Shown: positions 8,224 through 16,150, counted from the first letter of the stretch. The stretch: 20,322 nucleotides of DNA from Campylobacterales bacterium (GCA_027064245.1 JAMOPZ010000379.1:1-20322); one strand, 5' to 3'. Notes: generated by a model from the sequence alone, not told the origin. A program made the numbers and translations.

Positions 8224-11200
8224 ATGACACCAAAAACAGATGAAAAAGTTATACAAGACAATACAATAAATTTGCTGAAATCTATGGGATATATATTTAT
8301 CTCTCAAGAAAACAATGTAAGTTTTCGCAATGGAAAATTATCTGATGTACTACTAAAAGATGTTTTAGTAAATCAACTTCAAAAGTTAAATAGTTTTGAG
8401 TATAAAGGTATAACCTATCCTTTTTCTCCAAAAAATATAGCTAATGCAATTAGTAGTTTAGATGAGTCTTTAAACGAAGGGCTTATGACTGCTAATGCTA
8501 AAATAACTGACCAGTTAATTCTTGGTAACTCGTATCAAGAAGAATTGATAGATGGAGTTAAAAAAAGCTTCTCACTTAAATATATAGACTTTAAAAATCC
8601 TCAAAATAACTTATTTCACTTTACGGAAGAGTTTAGTGTATCAAGACAAACTTTAAATGAGAGAGATAAAACTAGACGACCTGATATAGTATTGTTTATA
8701 AATGGTATTCCCTTTGGTGTAATAGAACTTAAAAAATCTAGTGTAGAAACAGAACAAGGTATCTCTCAAATGATACGGAATCAGTTAAAAGGCGAAATAC
8801 CACACCTTTTTAAATTTGCACAGATAACTCTTGCAGGAAATAACCACTCTCCTAAGTATGCAACTACTGGAATACCTAAAAAGTTCTATGCTACATGGGA
8901 AGAAGATGTAAGACAAAATATCAATACACTAGTAAAAGATAGGACACCTAGTAAACTTGATAATACTATTTACTCTTTGTTTGAAAAAAAGAGAGTTATA
9001 GAACTTTTACACTCCTTTATTATCTTTGATAACAAAGTGAAAAAGATAGCGAGGTATCAACAGTATTTCGCCATAAAAGAGATAGTTAAAAAGATAGATA
9101 AGCTAGATTCTACTGGACGAAGAGGTGGAGGACTTATTTGGCATACACAAGGAAGTGGAAAGTCTCTTACTATGGTAATGCTAACTCGTGTAATAAAAAG
9201 GGAGATACCAAACTCAAAAGTAGTTGTAGTAACAGATAGAAAAGATTTAGATAGACAAATACACTCTACATTTAACAAGAGTGAGATAGAGGCTACAAGA
9301 GCAGGAAGTGGTAAAGAACTTGTACAACTACTTCAAAGTGGAAAAAGTGTTATAACAACACTCATACATAAGTTTGAGACAGTTCAAAAAGAGAAAGTGA
9401 TACTAGACGACCCAAATATCTTTATACTTGTAGATGAATCACATCGTACACAAGAGGGAGATTTGAACAGGGCTATGAAAAAAGTATTTCCTAGTGCTTG
9501 TTATCTTGGTTTTACTGGTACTCCTCTTATGAAAAAAGAAAAAAGTACCATCTCTAAATTTGGTGGACTTTTACATAAATATACAATCGACCAAGCAGTA
9601 AGAGATGGAGCAGTTTTACCGTTACTATATGAGGGAAGATTAGTTGACCAATGGATTAGTGATGAAAAAGGACTTGATAGAAGATTTGATGTTTTGTCTC
9701 GTGACTTAAATGACGAACAGAAACTTGACTTAAAAAGAAAGTGGGCAAGATTTCAAAAAGTTGCAAGTAGTGAGAGAAGACTTGAAATGATTATGTTTGA
9801 TATAAATGAACATTTTATCAAAAATATTCAAGGTACTGGTTTTAAAGCAATGCTTGCAACTAGTTCTAAATATGAAGCTATTAAATATCATAAACTATTT
9901 GAAGAGTTAGGAGATATAAAAACTGCTTTTGTAATATCTGCACCTGATAGTAGAGAGGGTTATGAAAGTGTTGATGATGATAATAAAGCATTTATAAATG
10001 AAGAGTGGCAAAAAATCATTAAGAAATATGGGGATGAAGACAGATACCTTGAAAAAGTTAAAGATGAGTTTGTAGAGGGCGAAGAGATTGAACTTATTAT
10101 TGTTGTTAGTAAGCTTTTAACTGGTTTTGATGCACCAAAAGCGACTATTTTATATATTGATAAAGAGTTAAAAGAACACAATCTACTTCAAGCAATCGCT
10201 AGGGTTAATAGACTTTATGATGGTAAGGACTTCGGTTTTATTATAGATTATCGTGGATTATTAGGTAATCTTGATAGTGCTTTAACCTCTTACTCTTCAC
10301 TTGATGGATTTGAGGAAGAAGATTTAGTTGGAACTGTTATTGATATTAAGGAAGAGATAGCAAGAGTTAAAACATATTATTCTCATTTGGAAGAGTTATT
10401 TAAAAATGTAGAAAATAAAAATGACCAAGAGAGTTATGAAGTATTTTTAGCAGATGAAGATATAAGAAAAGAGTTTTATGAATATCTTTCAAACTATGGA
10501 AGAGCTTTAAAACTTGCACTCTCTAGTGATAAGATAGATGAAATTTTCAGTTACGAAGAGATTAAAGAATATAAACTAAAAATGAAGTTTTATAGTAACT
10601 TACGAATAAGTATAAAAATCAGATATCACGAGAGTGTAGATTTTGGTAAGTATGAAAAACAGATGCAAAAACTTTTAGATACTTTTATAAGTGCAGAAGA
10701 TGTTCATCAACTTACAAAACTAGTGAATATCTTTGATGAAGATTTTGAAACAGAGATAGAAAGGATAGTAGGAGACAATGCGAGAGCAGATACAATTTTA
10801 AGTGCTTTAACTGCTAGTATAACAGAGAAAATGGATTCTAACCCTGCTTACTATGAGAAACTATCTTTACGAATAAAAGAGATAATAGAAGCATATAAAA
10901 ATGATAGACTATCTGATGAAGAGAAGTTGAAAAATGCAAAAGATATTAGAAACCTACTTGTTGCAAAAGATGTAGAGACTGATGATAATTACCCAGAGAG
11001 TATAAAGCACAATAAATGTGCAAGAGCTATCTTTGATAATATAACTGATGAGTTCAATGAACTACTAGGAAGTAATTCAGAAGAAGTTTTAGAAAAAGTA
11101 TCTATATCTTTTAATGATATATTTAAAGAATCTAGTAAAAAACCTGATTGGGTAAATAATACAGATGTCACAAACCAGATAGATGAGGAAATTGAAAATA

Positions 11201-11298
11201 TATTATGGAATTTAGAAGATAAGTATGCTATTAGTTTTAGTGATACAAATAAAATTATAACAAAAGTGAGAAGTATTGGAATCAGTAATTATTCATAA
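8224..11298 (+). CDS. hsdR: type I restriction endonuclease motor/nuclease subunit (HsdR)
   Basis: A 1024-residue HsdR of normal length. It joins the HsdM-HsdS complex, pumps DNA using ATP and cleaves unmodified DNA. The nuclease domain is visible as RRPDIVLFINGIPFGVIELKK (catalytic D154, E168, K170). The SF2 helicase motor follows: Walker A HTQGSGKS (307-314), DESH box (404-407), TGTP (431-434), then KLLTGFDAPKA and the arginine finger motif QAIARVNR near residues 630-660. The C-terminal quarter is helical and presumably docks on HsdM. No key residue is missing, so restriction should be functional. AAGG lies about 7 nt before the ATG. The end overlaps the metallopeptidase gene by 23 bases. 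Several minus-strand frames inside it are shadows. Confidence 0.95.
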   Translation: MTPKTDEKVIQDNTINLLKSMGYIFISQENNVSFRNGKLSDVLLKDVLVNQLQKLNSFEYKGITYPFSPKNIANAISSLDESLNEGLMTANAKITDQLILGNSYQEELIDGVKKSFSLKYIDFKNPQNNLFHFTEEFSVSRQTLNERDKTRRPDIVLFINGIPFGVIELKKSSVETEQGISQMIRNQLKGEIPHLFKFAQITLAGNNHSPKYATTGIPKKFYATWEEDVRQNINTLVKDRTPSKLDNTIYSLFEKKRVIELLHSFIIFDNKVKKIARYQQYFAIKEIVKKIDKLDSTGRRGGGLIWHTQGSGKSLTMVMLTRVIKREIPNSKVVVVTDRKDLDRQIHSTFNKSEIEATRAGSGKELVQLLQSGKSVITTLIHKFETVQKEKVILDDPNIFILVDESHRTQEGDLNRAMKKVFPSACYLGFTGTPLMKKEKSTISKFGGLLHKYTIDQAVRDGAVLPLLYEGRLVDQWISDEKGLDRRFDVLSRDLNDEQKLDLKRKWARFQKVASSERRLEMIMFDINEHFIKNIQGTGFKAMLATSSKYEAIKYHKLFEELGDIKTAFVISAPDSREGYESVDDDNKAFINEEWQKIIKKYGDEDRYLEKVKDEFVEGEEIELIIVVSKLLTGFDAPKATILYIDKELKEHNLLQAIARVNRLYDGKDFGFIIDYRGLLGNLDSALTSYSSLDGFEEEDLVGTVIDIKEEIARVKTYYSHLEELFKNVENKNDQESYEVFLADEDIRKEFYEYLSNYGRALKLALSSDKIDEIFSYEEIKEYKLKMKFYSNLRISIKIRYHESVDFGKYEKQMQKLLDTFISAEDVHQLTKLVNIFDEDFETEIERIVGDNARADTILSALTASITEKMDSNPAYYEKLSLRIKEIIEAYKNDRLSDEEKLKNAKDIRNLLVAKDVETDDNYPESIKHNKCARAIFDNITDEFNELLGSNSEEVLEKVSISFNDIFKESSKKPDWVNNTDVTNQIDEEIENILWNLEDKYAISFSDTNKIITKVRSIGISNYS

Positions 11299-11959
11299 TA
11301 ATAATATACAAATCATAAAAAAAGATATTAAAAATATCATTCTGAAAGTAAAGCCTACTTGTGAAGTAATTTTAACTGCTCCACTACTCACTACTGATGA
11401 GCATATTGAATATATTTTGAAAAAAAGAAAAGATTGGATTAGTAAAAAAATAGCATTTTACACAGCAAACTATAAACCTCAAATAAAAGAATATGTTAGT
11501 GGAGAAAATTTTAAATATTTAGGTAAAAATTATAGATTGAAAGTGATTCAATGTGATGATGAGTGTGTTAAACTTCAAAGAGGTTATATACAGATATTCA
11601 TTAAAAATAAAAGTAATTTAGAGAAGAAAAAGAAACTTCTTAATGATTGGTACCTCTTAAAAGCAGAGAATTATTTTAAAAAGATTATTGCTAAATATTC
11701 AAGTATAGTTAATGTTGATATTCAAAACATTAGAATTAGACAAATGAAAACTAGATGGGGTTCTTGTAATAGTACTAAATCATATATAAATCTTAATAGT
11801 GAACTCATTAAAAAGCCATCAAATGCAATAGAATATGTAATTTTTCACGAGTTGGCTCACTTGATTCACCCTAATCATAGTAGAGAATTTTATAACTATT
11901 TAAGTACTTATATGCCTGACTGGAAGAAGAGGAAAGAGCGGTTGGAGTTGCCTCAATAA
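11276..11959 (+). CDS. YgjP/DUF45-type zinc metallopeptidase
   Basis: A 227-residue protein of the YgjP-like (M48-related, SprT-like) metallopeptidase family. The C-terminal half carries WGSC (161-164), the zinc and catalytic motif HELAH (191-195), and the third ligand H201 in NHSREFY, followed by the family's typical YMPDWKKRKERL tail. The N-terminal 110 residues form the usual beta-rich extension. Length is normal for the family. The start is a TTG inside the end of hsdR; no in-frame ATG follows early enough to keep the conserved N-terminus. The 23-base overlap makes it the last gene of the hsd operon. Genes of this family are often found next to hsdR, but the substrate is unknown. Whether it processes a restriction subunit is speculation. 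Confidence 0.88.
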   Translation: MESVIIHNNNIQIIKKDIKNIILKVKPTCEVILTAPLLTTDEHIEYILKKRKDWISKKIAFYTANYKPQIKEYVSGENFKYLGKNYRLKVIQCDDECVKLQRGYIQIFIKNKSNLEKKKKLLNDWYLLKAENYFKKIIAKYSSIVNVDIQNIRIRQMKTRWGSCNSTKSYINLNSELIKKPSNAIEYVIFHELAHLIHPNHSREFYNYLSTYMPDWKKRKERLELPQ

Positions 11960-11978
11960 GCATTTCTTCATTACTACA

Positions 11979-11995
11979 TGTTACAACTAGTAACA
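11979..11995. promoter_or_regulatory. short inverted repeat after the hsd operon
   Basis: TGTTAC-AACTA-GTAACA forms a 6-bp stem with a 5-base loop, 20 bases after the metallopeptidase stop. No T tract follows, so it is at best a weak terminator and may be a protein site. Confidence 0.3.
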
Positions 11996-12037
11996 ATACA
12001 GTAATTTGTAAAATTTAGCCCTAATCTACAATTATCA

Positions 12038-12063
12038 CATATGATTTCAAATAATTTCATATG
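12038..12063. promoter_or_regulatory. inverted repeat upstream of the four-gene cluster
   Basis: CATATGA (12038-12044) and TCATATG (12057-12063) are perfect inverted arms separated by 12 bases. The dyad ends 34 bases before the -35 box of the next operon. It is a candidate operator for the HTH proteins encoded downstream. Confidence 0.4.
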
Positions 12064-12097
12064 GCTTCATCCCATAATTTTCCCTATTTTATTTCAA

Positions 12098-12126
12098 TTG
12101 ATTTCTTTTTAATTCTTTACTATACT
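12098..12126 (+). promoter_or_regulatory. sigma-70-type promoter of the four-gene cluster
   Basis: TTGATT (12098-12103), exactly 17 bases, then TATACT (12121-12126). Transcription would start near 12133, giving a leader of about 45 nt with AAGGA at 12166-12170 before the GTG at 12177. Confidence 0.6.
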
Positions 12127-12176
12127 TTATTTTAACAAGCAGCTGTAAGTTAATATTTTAAATACAAGGACTAAAA

Positions 12177-12452
12177 GTGACAGATCAAGAACTATTTCAA
12201 ATCCTTTACAAAAGGTATGGAAAATTAGAGATAAATTTAAGTGAAGCATGTAATTACAAAGAATTTGGAATGAGTTATTCTAAGGCCTCAAAAATGCTAG
12301 GCAATGGGGAAGGTTCAATTCCAAAAATAGTAATTTTAGAGAAAAATATACTGCCAAAATGGACCAAGACAGAGAGACAACAAAGAAGTTGGAAACTAAT
12401 AAATATTGCAAAATGGCAATTAGACACTGAAAGTAGTGAAAATGGGTCATGA
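12177..12452 (+). CDS. small AlpA/excisionase-like DNA-binding protein (hypothetical)
   Basis: A 91-residue protein beginning at GTG with a strong AAGGA 6 nt upstream. Residues about 18-70 have the layout of an AlpA/Xis-type winged helix: NLSEACNYKEFGMSYSKASK as helix-turn-helix, GSIPKIVI as the wing, then RSWKLINIAKWQLD, where a tryptophan-containing helix closes the domain. Family assignment is by motif shape and is not firm. It leads an operon of four genes and its end overlaps the next gene by 11 bases. Likely roles are transcription regulator of the cluster or recombination directionality factor for the tyrosine recombinase at 14550. The region has the low G+C of the rest of the window. 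Confidence 0.55.
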   Translation: MTDQELFQILYKRYGKLEINLSEACNYKEFGMSYSKASKMLGNGEGSIPKIVILEKNILPKWTKTERQQRSWKLINIAKWQLDTESSENGS

Positions 12453-12894
12453 TATAACACTAAAGTTCCTAAAAATGACAAATGAACAACAAAAAAGCAC
12501 ATTAAGACATTTTACTAAGATGCCTGTTGCACAAAAAGCAATAGTAATGGATGGGCACAAACAAGCATTCCATTCATTACGGCAAAATAATAGAGATATT
12601 GCTACCAATATCTTATCTTATGTTGCTTTAATAAAAGCAATTTCATCATTTATTGATGAAAACAAGGTAAACATAAATGCTCAAAAAATAAAAGGAAATT
12701 TTTATAAAAAACAACCTAAATCTGAGCAATTAATTAATAAATGGTCGCTGCTGAAAGAATTGAGAATTGAACAGAAATTAAGTTTCCGGCAAATTTCAAT
12801 TTATTTGCAAAAATACCATAAATTAAAAGTTTCATATTCAACAATTTGTGAAATATGGAATAAACTAGAAAAAGAAGGAAAAAACAATGGATGA
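12442..12894 (+). CDS. hypothetical protein with C-terminal helix-turn-helix
   Basis: A 150-residue protein if read from the ATG at 12442; a GTG two codons earlier (12436) is an alternative, and neither has a strong ribosome binding site. The N-terminal two thirds are helical and unrecognised. The C-terminus, from about residue 102, reads LLKELRIEQKLSFRQISIYL and then LKVSYSTICEIWNKLEK, a clear helix-turn-helix pattern resembling small DNA-binding proteins of conjugative plasmids such as the TraK type. It overlaps the upstream gene by 11 bases and the downstream gene by 8, so the three are translationally coupled. A DNA-binding role is likely; a link to transfer or maintenance of a mobile element is inference. 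Confidence 0.6.
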   Translation: MGHDITLKFLKMTNEQQKSTLRHFTKMPVAQKAIVMDGHKQAFHSLRQNNRDIATNILSYVALIKAISSFIDENKVNINAQKIKGNFYKKQPKSEQLINKWSLLKELRIEQKLSFRQISIYLQKYHKLKVSYSTICEIWNKLEKEGKNNG

Positions 12895-13366
12895 ATTAAT
12901 AAATAAAGATACGATAAACAAACCAGAGTTAACGGTTGTTCCGCTAAATAATAAACACAGAATAGGCTTAGGCCGCGCCTTTGAAATTGATACAAAAACT
13001 AAAAAAAAGTATATGCGAAATATAGTTTTTATCATTGATAATGAATTTGTAACAGATAACATGGCCGATTCGGTGCTTTTTAAAGAGGAATTGATATTAT
13101 TTGATAAAGGAGATGGTCAAAATAAGTTTTTAAAATTAACTAAAAGGAAGTTAGAAGATGAAAATGTTATAAGTCTCGAACTAAAATTGGATAACGAAAA
13201 AGAAATTTTTATATCTCGTTCTGAAGCTAGAGCAATGGTGTCTCTGTACAACATGTCTATGCAAGGATATTCTTTTGCTCGCATTCTTGAATATGAAACA
13301 CAGCAAACATTACAAAGCTGGACTAATATACTATATAACAATTATTTATTAGACGATAAAGATTAA
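12887..13366 (+). CDS. hypothetical protein, unknown function
   Basis: A 159-residue protein I do not recognise. It is soluble in character, with no signal peptide or membrane segment. The N-terminal half is predicted mostly strand-forming (ELTVVPLNNKHRIGLGRAFE, KYMRNIVFIIDNEFV). A charged middle and a helical C-terminus (SEARAMVSLYNMSMQGYSFA) follow. The ATG overlaps the preceding gene by 8 bases and the next gene starts 2 bases after its stop, so it belongs to the same operon. The tight coupling suggests a shared complex or pathway with its neighbours. I cannot assign a function. Confidence 0.65.
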   Translation: MDELINKDTINKPELTVVPLNNKHRIGLGRAFEIDTKTKKKYMRNIVFIIDNEFVTDNMADSVLFKEELILFDKGDGQNKFLKLTKRKLEDENVISLELKLDNEKEIFISRSEARAMVSLYNMSMQGYSFARILEYETQQTLQSWTNILYNNYLLDDKD

Positions 13367-13368
13367 AT

Positions 13369-14211
13369 ATGCAGATTCTTTTTTTATTTTTATTTTTATT
13401 TTTATTTTTAATAATTATTGGTCTTTATATTTTTTATATACTCAAGTATAAAAAAGTACCAGAACCTGAAATTCAACAAACAATCCAAAAAAAATCAGTT
13501 GTTGAAGAAGAAAAATATTATATTGATATAGGAAGTAAATCAATTGTAAAATATTATTACTATCCTATTTATTATTTTAAAGATTATAAATCTAAAGAAT
13601 TATATGCAAAAATAATTATCAAAAATAATTGGATTAAGGAGCCATTTCATACAATTTTTGTTACAATTTTAAATTTTTTATATGATCATGATGATTGTAT
13701 AAAAAGTCAAACAACAGCAAGCTTTAAAATTAAAATTGCAAATACAAATTCATCAGCATATGCATATAAAGTTTATTCACTAAAAGAGTTAATTCTTTCT
13801 ACTATTGAAAATGTTTATGATCAAGTACAAAATGAATATAATGTAAAAGATATTCAAAATATTTTGTTAGCGACATTGCTATGTAAAGTTGATTTATTTA
13901 GATCGATGTCAACTGTATATAAAGATATAGATAGCATGAATTTTTCAAAAATATTTTTAGATAAATATGATAATAAACATATAGTTTTAGATGTTATAAA
14001 AATGATAAAAAATCATCATAAACAATTCAATTTTATCAATACAACTTTTGAAAATTCAAAAAAATATGCAAAAGAATATCCATATGAAGATAGTGAAATA
14101 AATAACACTTGTTTACTGTCAATTTCTGAATATAAGCTAAATATTAATAAAAAGCTCTTGGACTATGATTCATTCAATGTTCATGAAAATGTTCAAAAAG
14201 TGTTTTATTAG
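13369..14211 (+). CDS. membrane-anchored protein with a probable degenerate HD-like domain
   Basis: A 280-residue protein with one N-terminal membrane anchor (residues 3-25) made largely of alternating Phe and Leu, followed by a basic linker (KYKKVPEP) and a cytoplasmic domain. Residues 136-219 follow the layout of an HD phosphohydrolase or MobH/TraI_2-like fold: YSLKELILSTIENVY where the first metal histidine would sit, LLATLLCKVDLF where a LLHDIGK-type HD motif is expected, and IKNHHKQ near the end. The key histidine and HD pair are replaced (L141; C-K-V-D), so if this is an HD protein it is catalytically dead. This is my reading by eye and is not certain. It is the last gene of the four-gene operon, 2 bases after its neighbour, with a weak ribosome binding site that suggests coupling. 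A terminator-like hairpin follows. Confidence 0.6.
   Translation: MQILFLFLFLFLFLIIIGLYIFYILKYKKVPEPEIQQTIQKKSVVEEEKYYIDIGSKSIVKYYYYPIYYFKDYKSKELYAKIIIKNNWIKEPFHTIFVTILNFLYDHDDCIKSQTTASFKIKIANTNSSAYAYKVYSLKELILSTIENVYDQVQNEYNVKDIQNILLATLLCKVDLFRSMSTVYKDIDSMNFSKIFLDKYDNKHIVLDVIKMIKNHHKQFNFINTTFENSKKYAKEYPYEDSEINNTCLLSISEYKLNINKKLLDYDSFNVHENVQKVFY
13381..13410 (+). repeat. five perfect TTTTTA hexamer repeats coding for Phe-Leu
   Basis: TTTTTA is repeated five times without interruption inside the 5' end of the membrane-protein gene and encodes alternating Phe and Leu in the anchor. Gain or loss of a unit would keep the frame and change the helix by two residues. Confidence 0.9.
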
Positions 14212-14238
14212 CAGTTTTGTACACTTCTCATCTTATTA

Positions 14239-14268
14239 AATATCACACCTATTTTTAGGCGTGATATT
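14239..14268 (+). terminator. terminator-like hairpin after the four-gene cluster
   Basis: AATATCAC pairs with GTGATATT; after one A-C mismatch, CCT pairs with AGG around the loop ATTTTT. That is 11 pairs, 27 bases after the stop at 14211. It is followed by AATTATATT, a weak T-rich tail, so termination is likely but perhaps inefficient. Confidence 0.55.
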
Positions 14269-14549
14269 AATTATATTAAGTAAAATGGAAACTTAAAAAA
14301 ACATCTATATCTACTCAAAAACATCAAAACATAAATCAAACAAAAATATATGTTATAGTCCAACATAAAAAATTTTATGACACATAGAACTTTATCGTTG
14401 GAGCTCAATATACCTACGGGTATATGTACCATCGTAATCAAAAGAGCCGAGTAGATGCTAGCTTGTAATCATAAGCAGATTGACTTAACAAAACCTGCCT
14501 CAGATAGTGGCTTAATCTATCATTATTTTTTATAAAAGGAAAACAAGTT
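14269..14549 (+). other. noncoding leader of the tyrosine recombinase with RNA-like structure
   Basis: A gene-free stretch of about 280 bases that is richer in potential stems than other gaps. It contains ATATACC-TACG-GGTATAT (a 7-bp stem with a UACG loop closed by C-G, a very stable tetraloop class, about 14408-14425), a GCTC/GAGC(C) helix that could enclose it, GCTT/AAGC near 14460-14476, and GATAG/CTATC near 14506-14524 followed by a run of six T within ATTATTTTTT. The last could act as an attenuator just before the AAAAGGA ribosome binding site. I do not recognise a known RNA family. Confidence 0.35.
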
Positions 14550-15470
14550 TTGCGAGGAAGTGTATACTATCAGACTGCAACTTTAACAAAATATATCTTT
14601 CAGGAATCAATAAAAAAAACTGAAAAAATAGATCAAAATAATGAACATTATCAAAAAGTTTCTTCATATAAAACAATGGAATCTTATCGAAATATTTGGA
14701 ATAATTTTTTCAACTACCTCAAGGAACATTGGTCTCTAAAAAATTATGAATTAATTCAAGACTTTCATGTAGAATCATACATGTTATACAAGCTAGAATA
14801 TTATCCTTCAGTTCAATATATTCAAAAAATATCTGCTGCTCTTGGCAAACTTGAGATAGCATTAAGATATTTTACAAAAGATGTTTATGGCAAAAGTAAA
14901 TATTATGATTTTTCAATTCGTCAAGATATTTTAAATGAATTCAGAGATTTAAAAATAGTGGCAAGTAATTATCACAATCGTACCTATCAAAATCCTAAAA
15001 AACTAATATTAAATCTTCAAGATTATAAACATCAATTAGCTGCGACTATTCAACTTGAAGGTGGTTCAAGAATCGAGGGTGTAGCTTTTATAAAAAAAGA
15101 ACAATTACTCGGTTATCAAATTGATAAAATAACTAAAACTGAAAAAGGGATTATCTTTACAAAAGAAAAAGGTGGAAAAGAAGGAAATGTTTTAGTTGCC
15201 GTAAACACATATAAACAATTACAAAATTATATTTCTATAAATGGCTCATTTAGAATCAAACGACAAAAATATTATGATGATATAAAACAGGCATGTGTAT
15301 CTACGAGAGAAATTCCTGAGGGTTCACATGGATATAGGTGGAATTTTGCAAAAAATAGAATGTTGGAATATGCAAAAGCAAATTATAGCTATGAAGATAG
15401 CCTATTTGGAGTTAGCTCTGAAATGAAACACAATCGAGCTTCAATTACCGAACATTATCTCGGAGGATAA
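14550..15470 (+). CDS. tyrosine recombinase / integrase
   Basis: A 306-residue site-specific recombinase that would cut and rejoin DNA through a phosphotyrosine bond. The N-terminal SAM-like core-binding domain spans about residues 38-135 (SYRNIWNNFFNYLKEHW). The catalytic domain shows the full set: R174 in GGSRIEG, the beta-hairpin lysine K210 in KGGKEG, H260 and R263 in HGYRW, H294 in MKHNRAS, and nucleophile Y303 in ITEHYLGG, three residues before the end, as is usual. The start is a TTG with AAAAGGA 9 nt upstream; no ATG nearby preserves the N-terminus. It is preceded by a structured leader and converges on higA with a 4-base gap. It may mobilise this island together with one of the AlpA-like proteins. 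Which att sites it uses is not visible. Confidence 0.9.
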   Translation: MRGSVYYQTATLTKYIFQESIKKTEKIDQNNEHYQKVSSYKTMESYRNIWNNFFNYLKEHWSLKNYELIQDFHVESYMLYKLEYYPSVQYIQKISAALGKLEIALRYFTKDVYGKSKYYDFSIRQDILNEFRDLKIVASNYHNRTYQNPKKLILNLQDYKHQLAATIQLEGGSRIEGVAFIKKEQLLGYQIDKITKTEKGIIFTKEKGGKEGNVLVAVNTYKQLQNYISINGSFRIKRQKYYDDIKQACVSTREIPEGSHGYRWNFAKNRMLEYAKANYSYEDSLFGVSSEMKHNRASITEHYLGG

Positions 15471-15474
15471 AAAT

Positions 15475-15855
15475 TTAGTAACGCAACTCTTTTTTAGGTA
15501 GCTGAATCAAACTCTCAAGAGGAAGATGTAAGCCTGATGCTATATTTGTAATCATCTTCAGTGATAAAGATATTTTTCTATTTAATACTTCTGATACTTT
15601 ACTTTTATTACCTATAAAGGGAACTAAATCTTTTTGTTTAAGGTCCATCTGTTCCATTCTTACCTTAATAGCTTCTATAGGATCAGGTTCTGCAATAGCC
15701 CATACTTGCTCTTCATATTTTTCAATAAGCATTGCCAATACTTCTAGTTCATCACTTTGTGGTGTTGACGGATCTGGGTTTAAATCCATTAACTCATCGA
15801 TTCTTTCTAGTGCTTTATCATAATCATTTTCATTTTTAATTGGCTTGAGTAACAT
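15475..15855 (-). CDS. higA: HigA-type antitoxin
   Basis: A 126-residue antitoxin of the HigA family encoded after its toxin. The N-terminal part (LLKPIKNENDYDKALERIDE, then LMDLNPDPSTPQSDELEVLA) is the conserved toxin-neutralising extension. PDPIEAIKVRMEQMDLKQKD leads into an HTH_3 DNA-binding domain with GNKSKVSEVLNRK as the recognition region, followed by LHLPLESLIQL. It binds and inactivates HigB and normally represses the operon. I start at the ATG at 15855 rather than the in-frame ATG at 15873, because AAGGAT lies 7 nt before it and the family begins M-L-K-P-I. The start is one base after the higB stop. It converges on the tyrosine recombinase. Confidence 0.92.
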   Translation of the reverse strand: MLLKPIKNENDYDKALERIDELMDLNPDPSTPQSDELEVLAMLIEKYEEQVWAIAEPDPIEAIKVRMEQMDLKQKDLVPFIGNKSKVSEVLNRKISLSLKMITNIASGLHLPLESLIQLPKKELRY

Positions 15856-15856
15856 T

Positions 15857-16150
15857 TTATATATCCTTCGCATCTATTTTATCATACTGGGCATGTGTGC
15901 CAACAAATTTAACTCTTACTATTTTTCGAGGATAATCTATATGCACTATTAATCTGTAATCATTTCCCTTAATATTAAATATCACTCTATTGTCTGCCAA
16001 AAAAGATGCAGATGCATATATTTTTTTAATATTATCTGGGCATCTCCAAATAGCTTTTCTGGCATCACTATGCCACACTTCTAAAGCTGATTTAGCTTGA
16101 GGGTGTTGCTCATAAAATTTTATGAGAGTTCTTTTACTGATTACATTCAT
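15857..16150 (-). CDS. higB: HigB-type toxin (mRNA interferase)
   Basis: A 97-residue RelE-superfamily toxin of the HigB type. It begins MNVISKRTLIKFYEQHPQAK and has ASASFLADNRVIFNIKGNDY and RLIVHIDYPRKIVRVKFVGT followed by HAQYDKID, the conserved HigB core. HigB toxins cleave mRNA on the ribosome when free of HigA. Length is normal and no break is seen, so the pair looks intact. It is the first gene of the toxin-first operon typical of higBA and diverges from the serine recombinase gene. The intervening 190 bases carry repeated AACTAAA/TTTAGTT boxes and a CCTTTAAAGG palindrome (16174-16183) that could be the HigA operator. The pair may stabilise the mobile element. Confidence 0.92.
   Translation of the reverse strand: MNVISKRTLIKFYEQHPQAKSALEVWHSDARKAIWRCPDNIKKIYASASFLADNRVIFNIKGNDYRLIVHIDYPRKIVRVKFVGTHAQYDKIDAKDI

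Noticed and set aside
12275..13341. Minus-strand frames opposite the four-gene cluster (12275-12502, 12801-12995, 12865-13062, 13117-13341)
   Set aside because: No ribosome binding sites, and they overlap coupled plus-strand genes that have a promoter.
13381..13410. TTTTTA tract as an on/off phase-variation switch
   Set aside because: Hexamer changes keep the reading frame, so it cannot switch the gene off by frameshift. Retained only as a length-variation idea.
14380..14549. Retron, group II intron or CRISPR-related RNA in the recombinase leader
   Set aside because: No reverse transcriptase, Cas protein or repeat-spacer pattern is present anywhere in the window.
15856..15873. Upstream in-frame ATG at 15873 as the start of higA
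   Set aside because: The downstream ATG at 15855 has AAGGAT at proper spacing and matches the family N-terminus. The upstream one would lie inside higB without a ribosome binding site.
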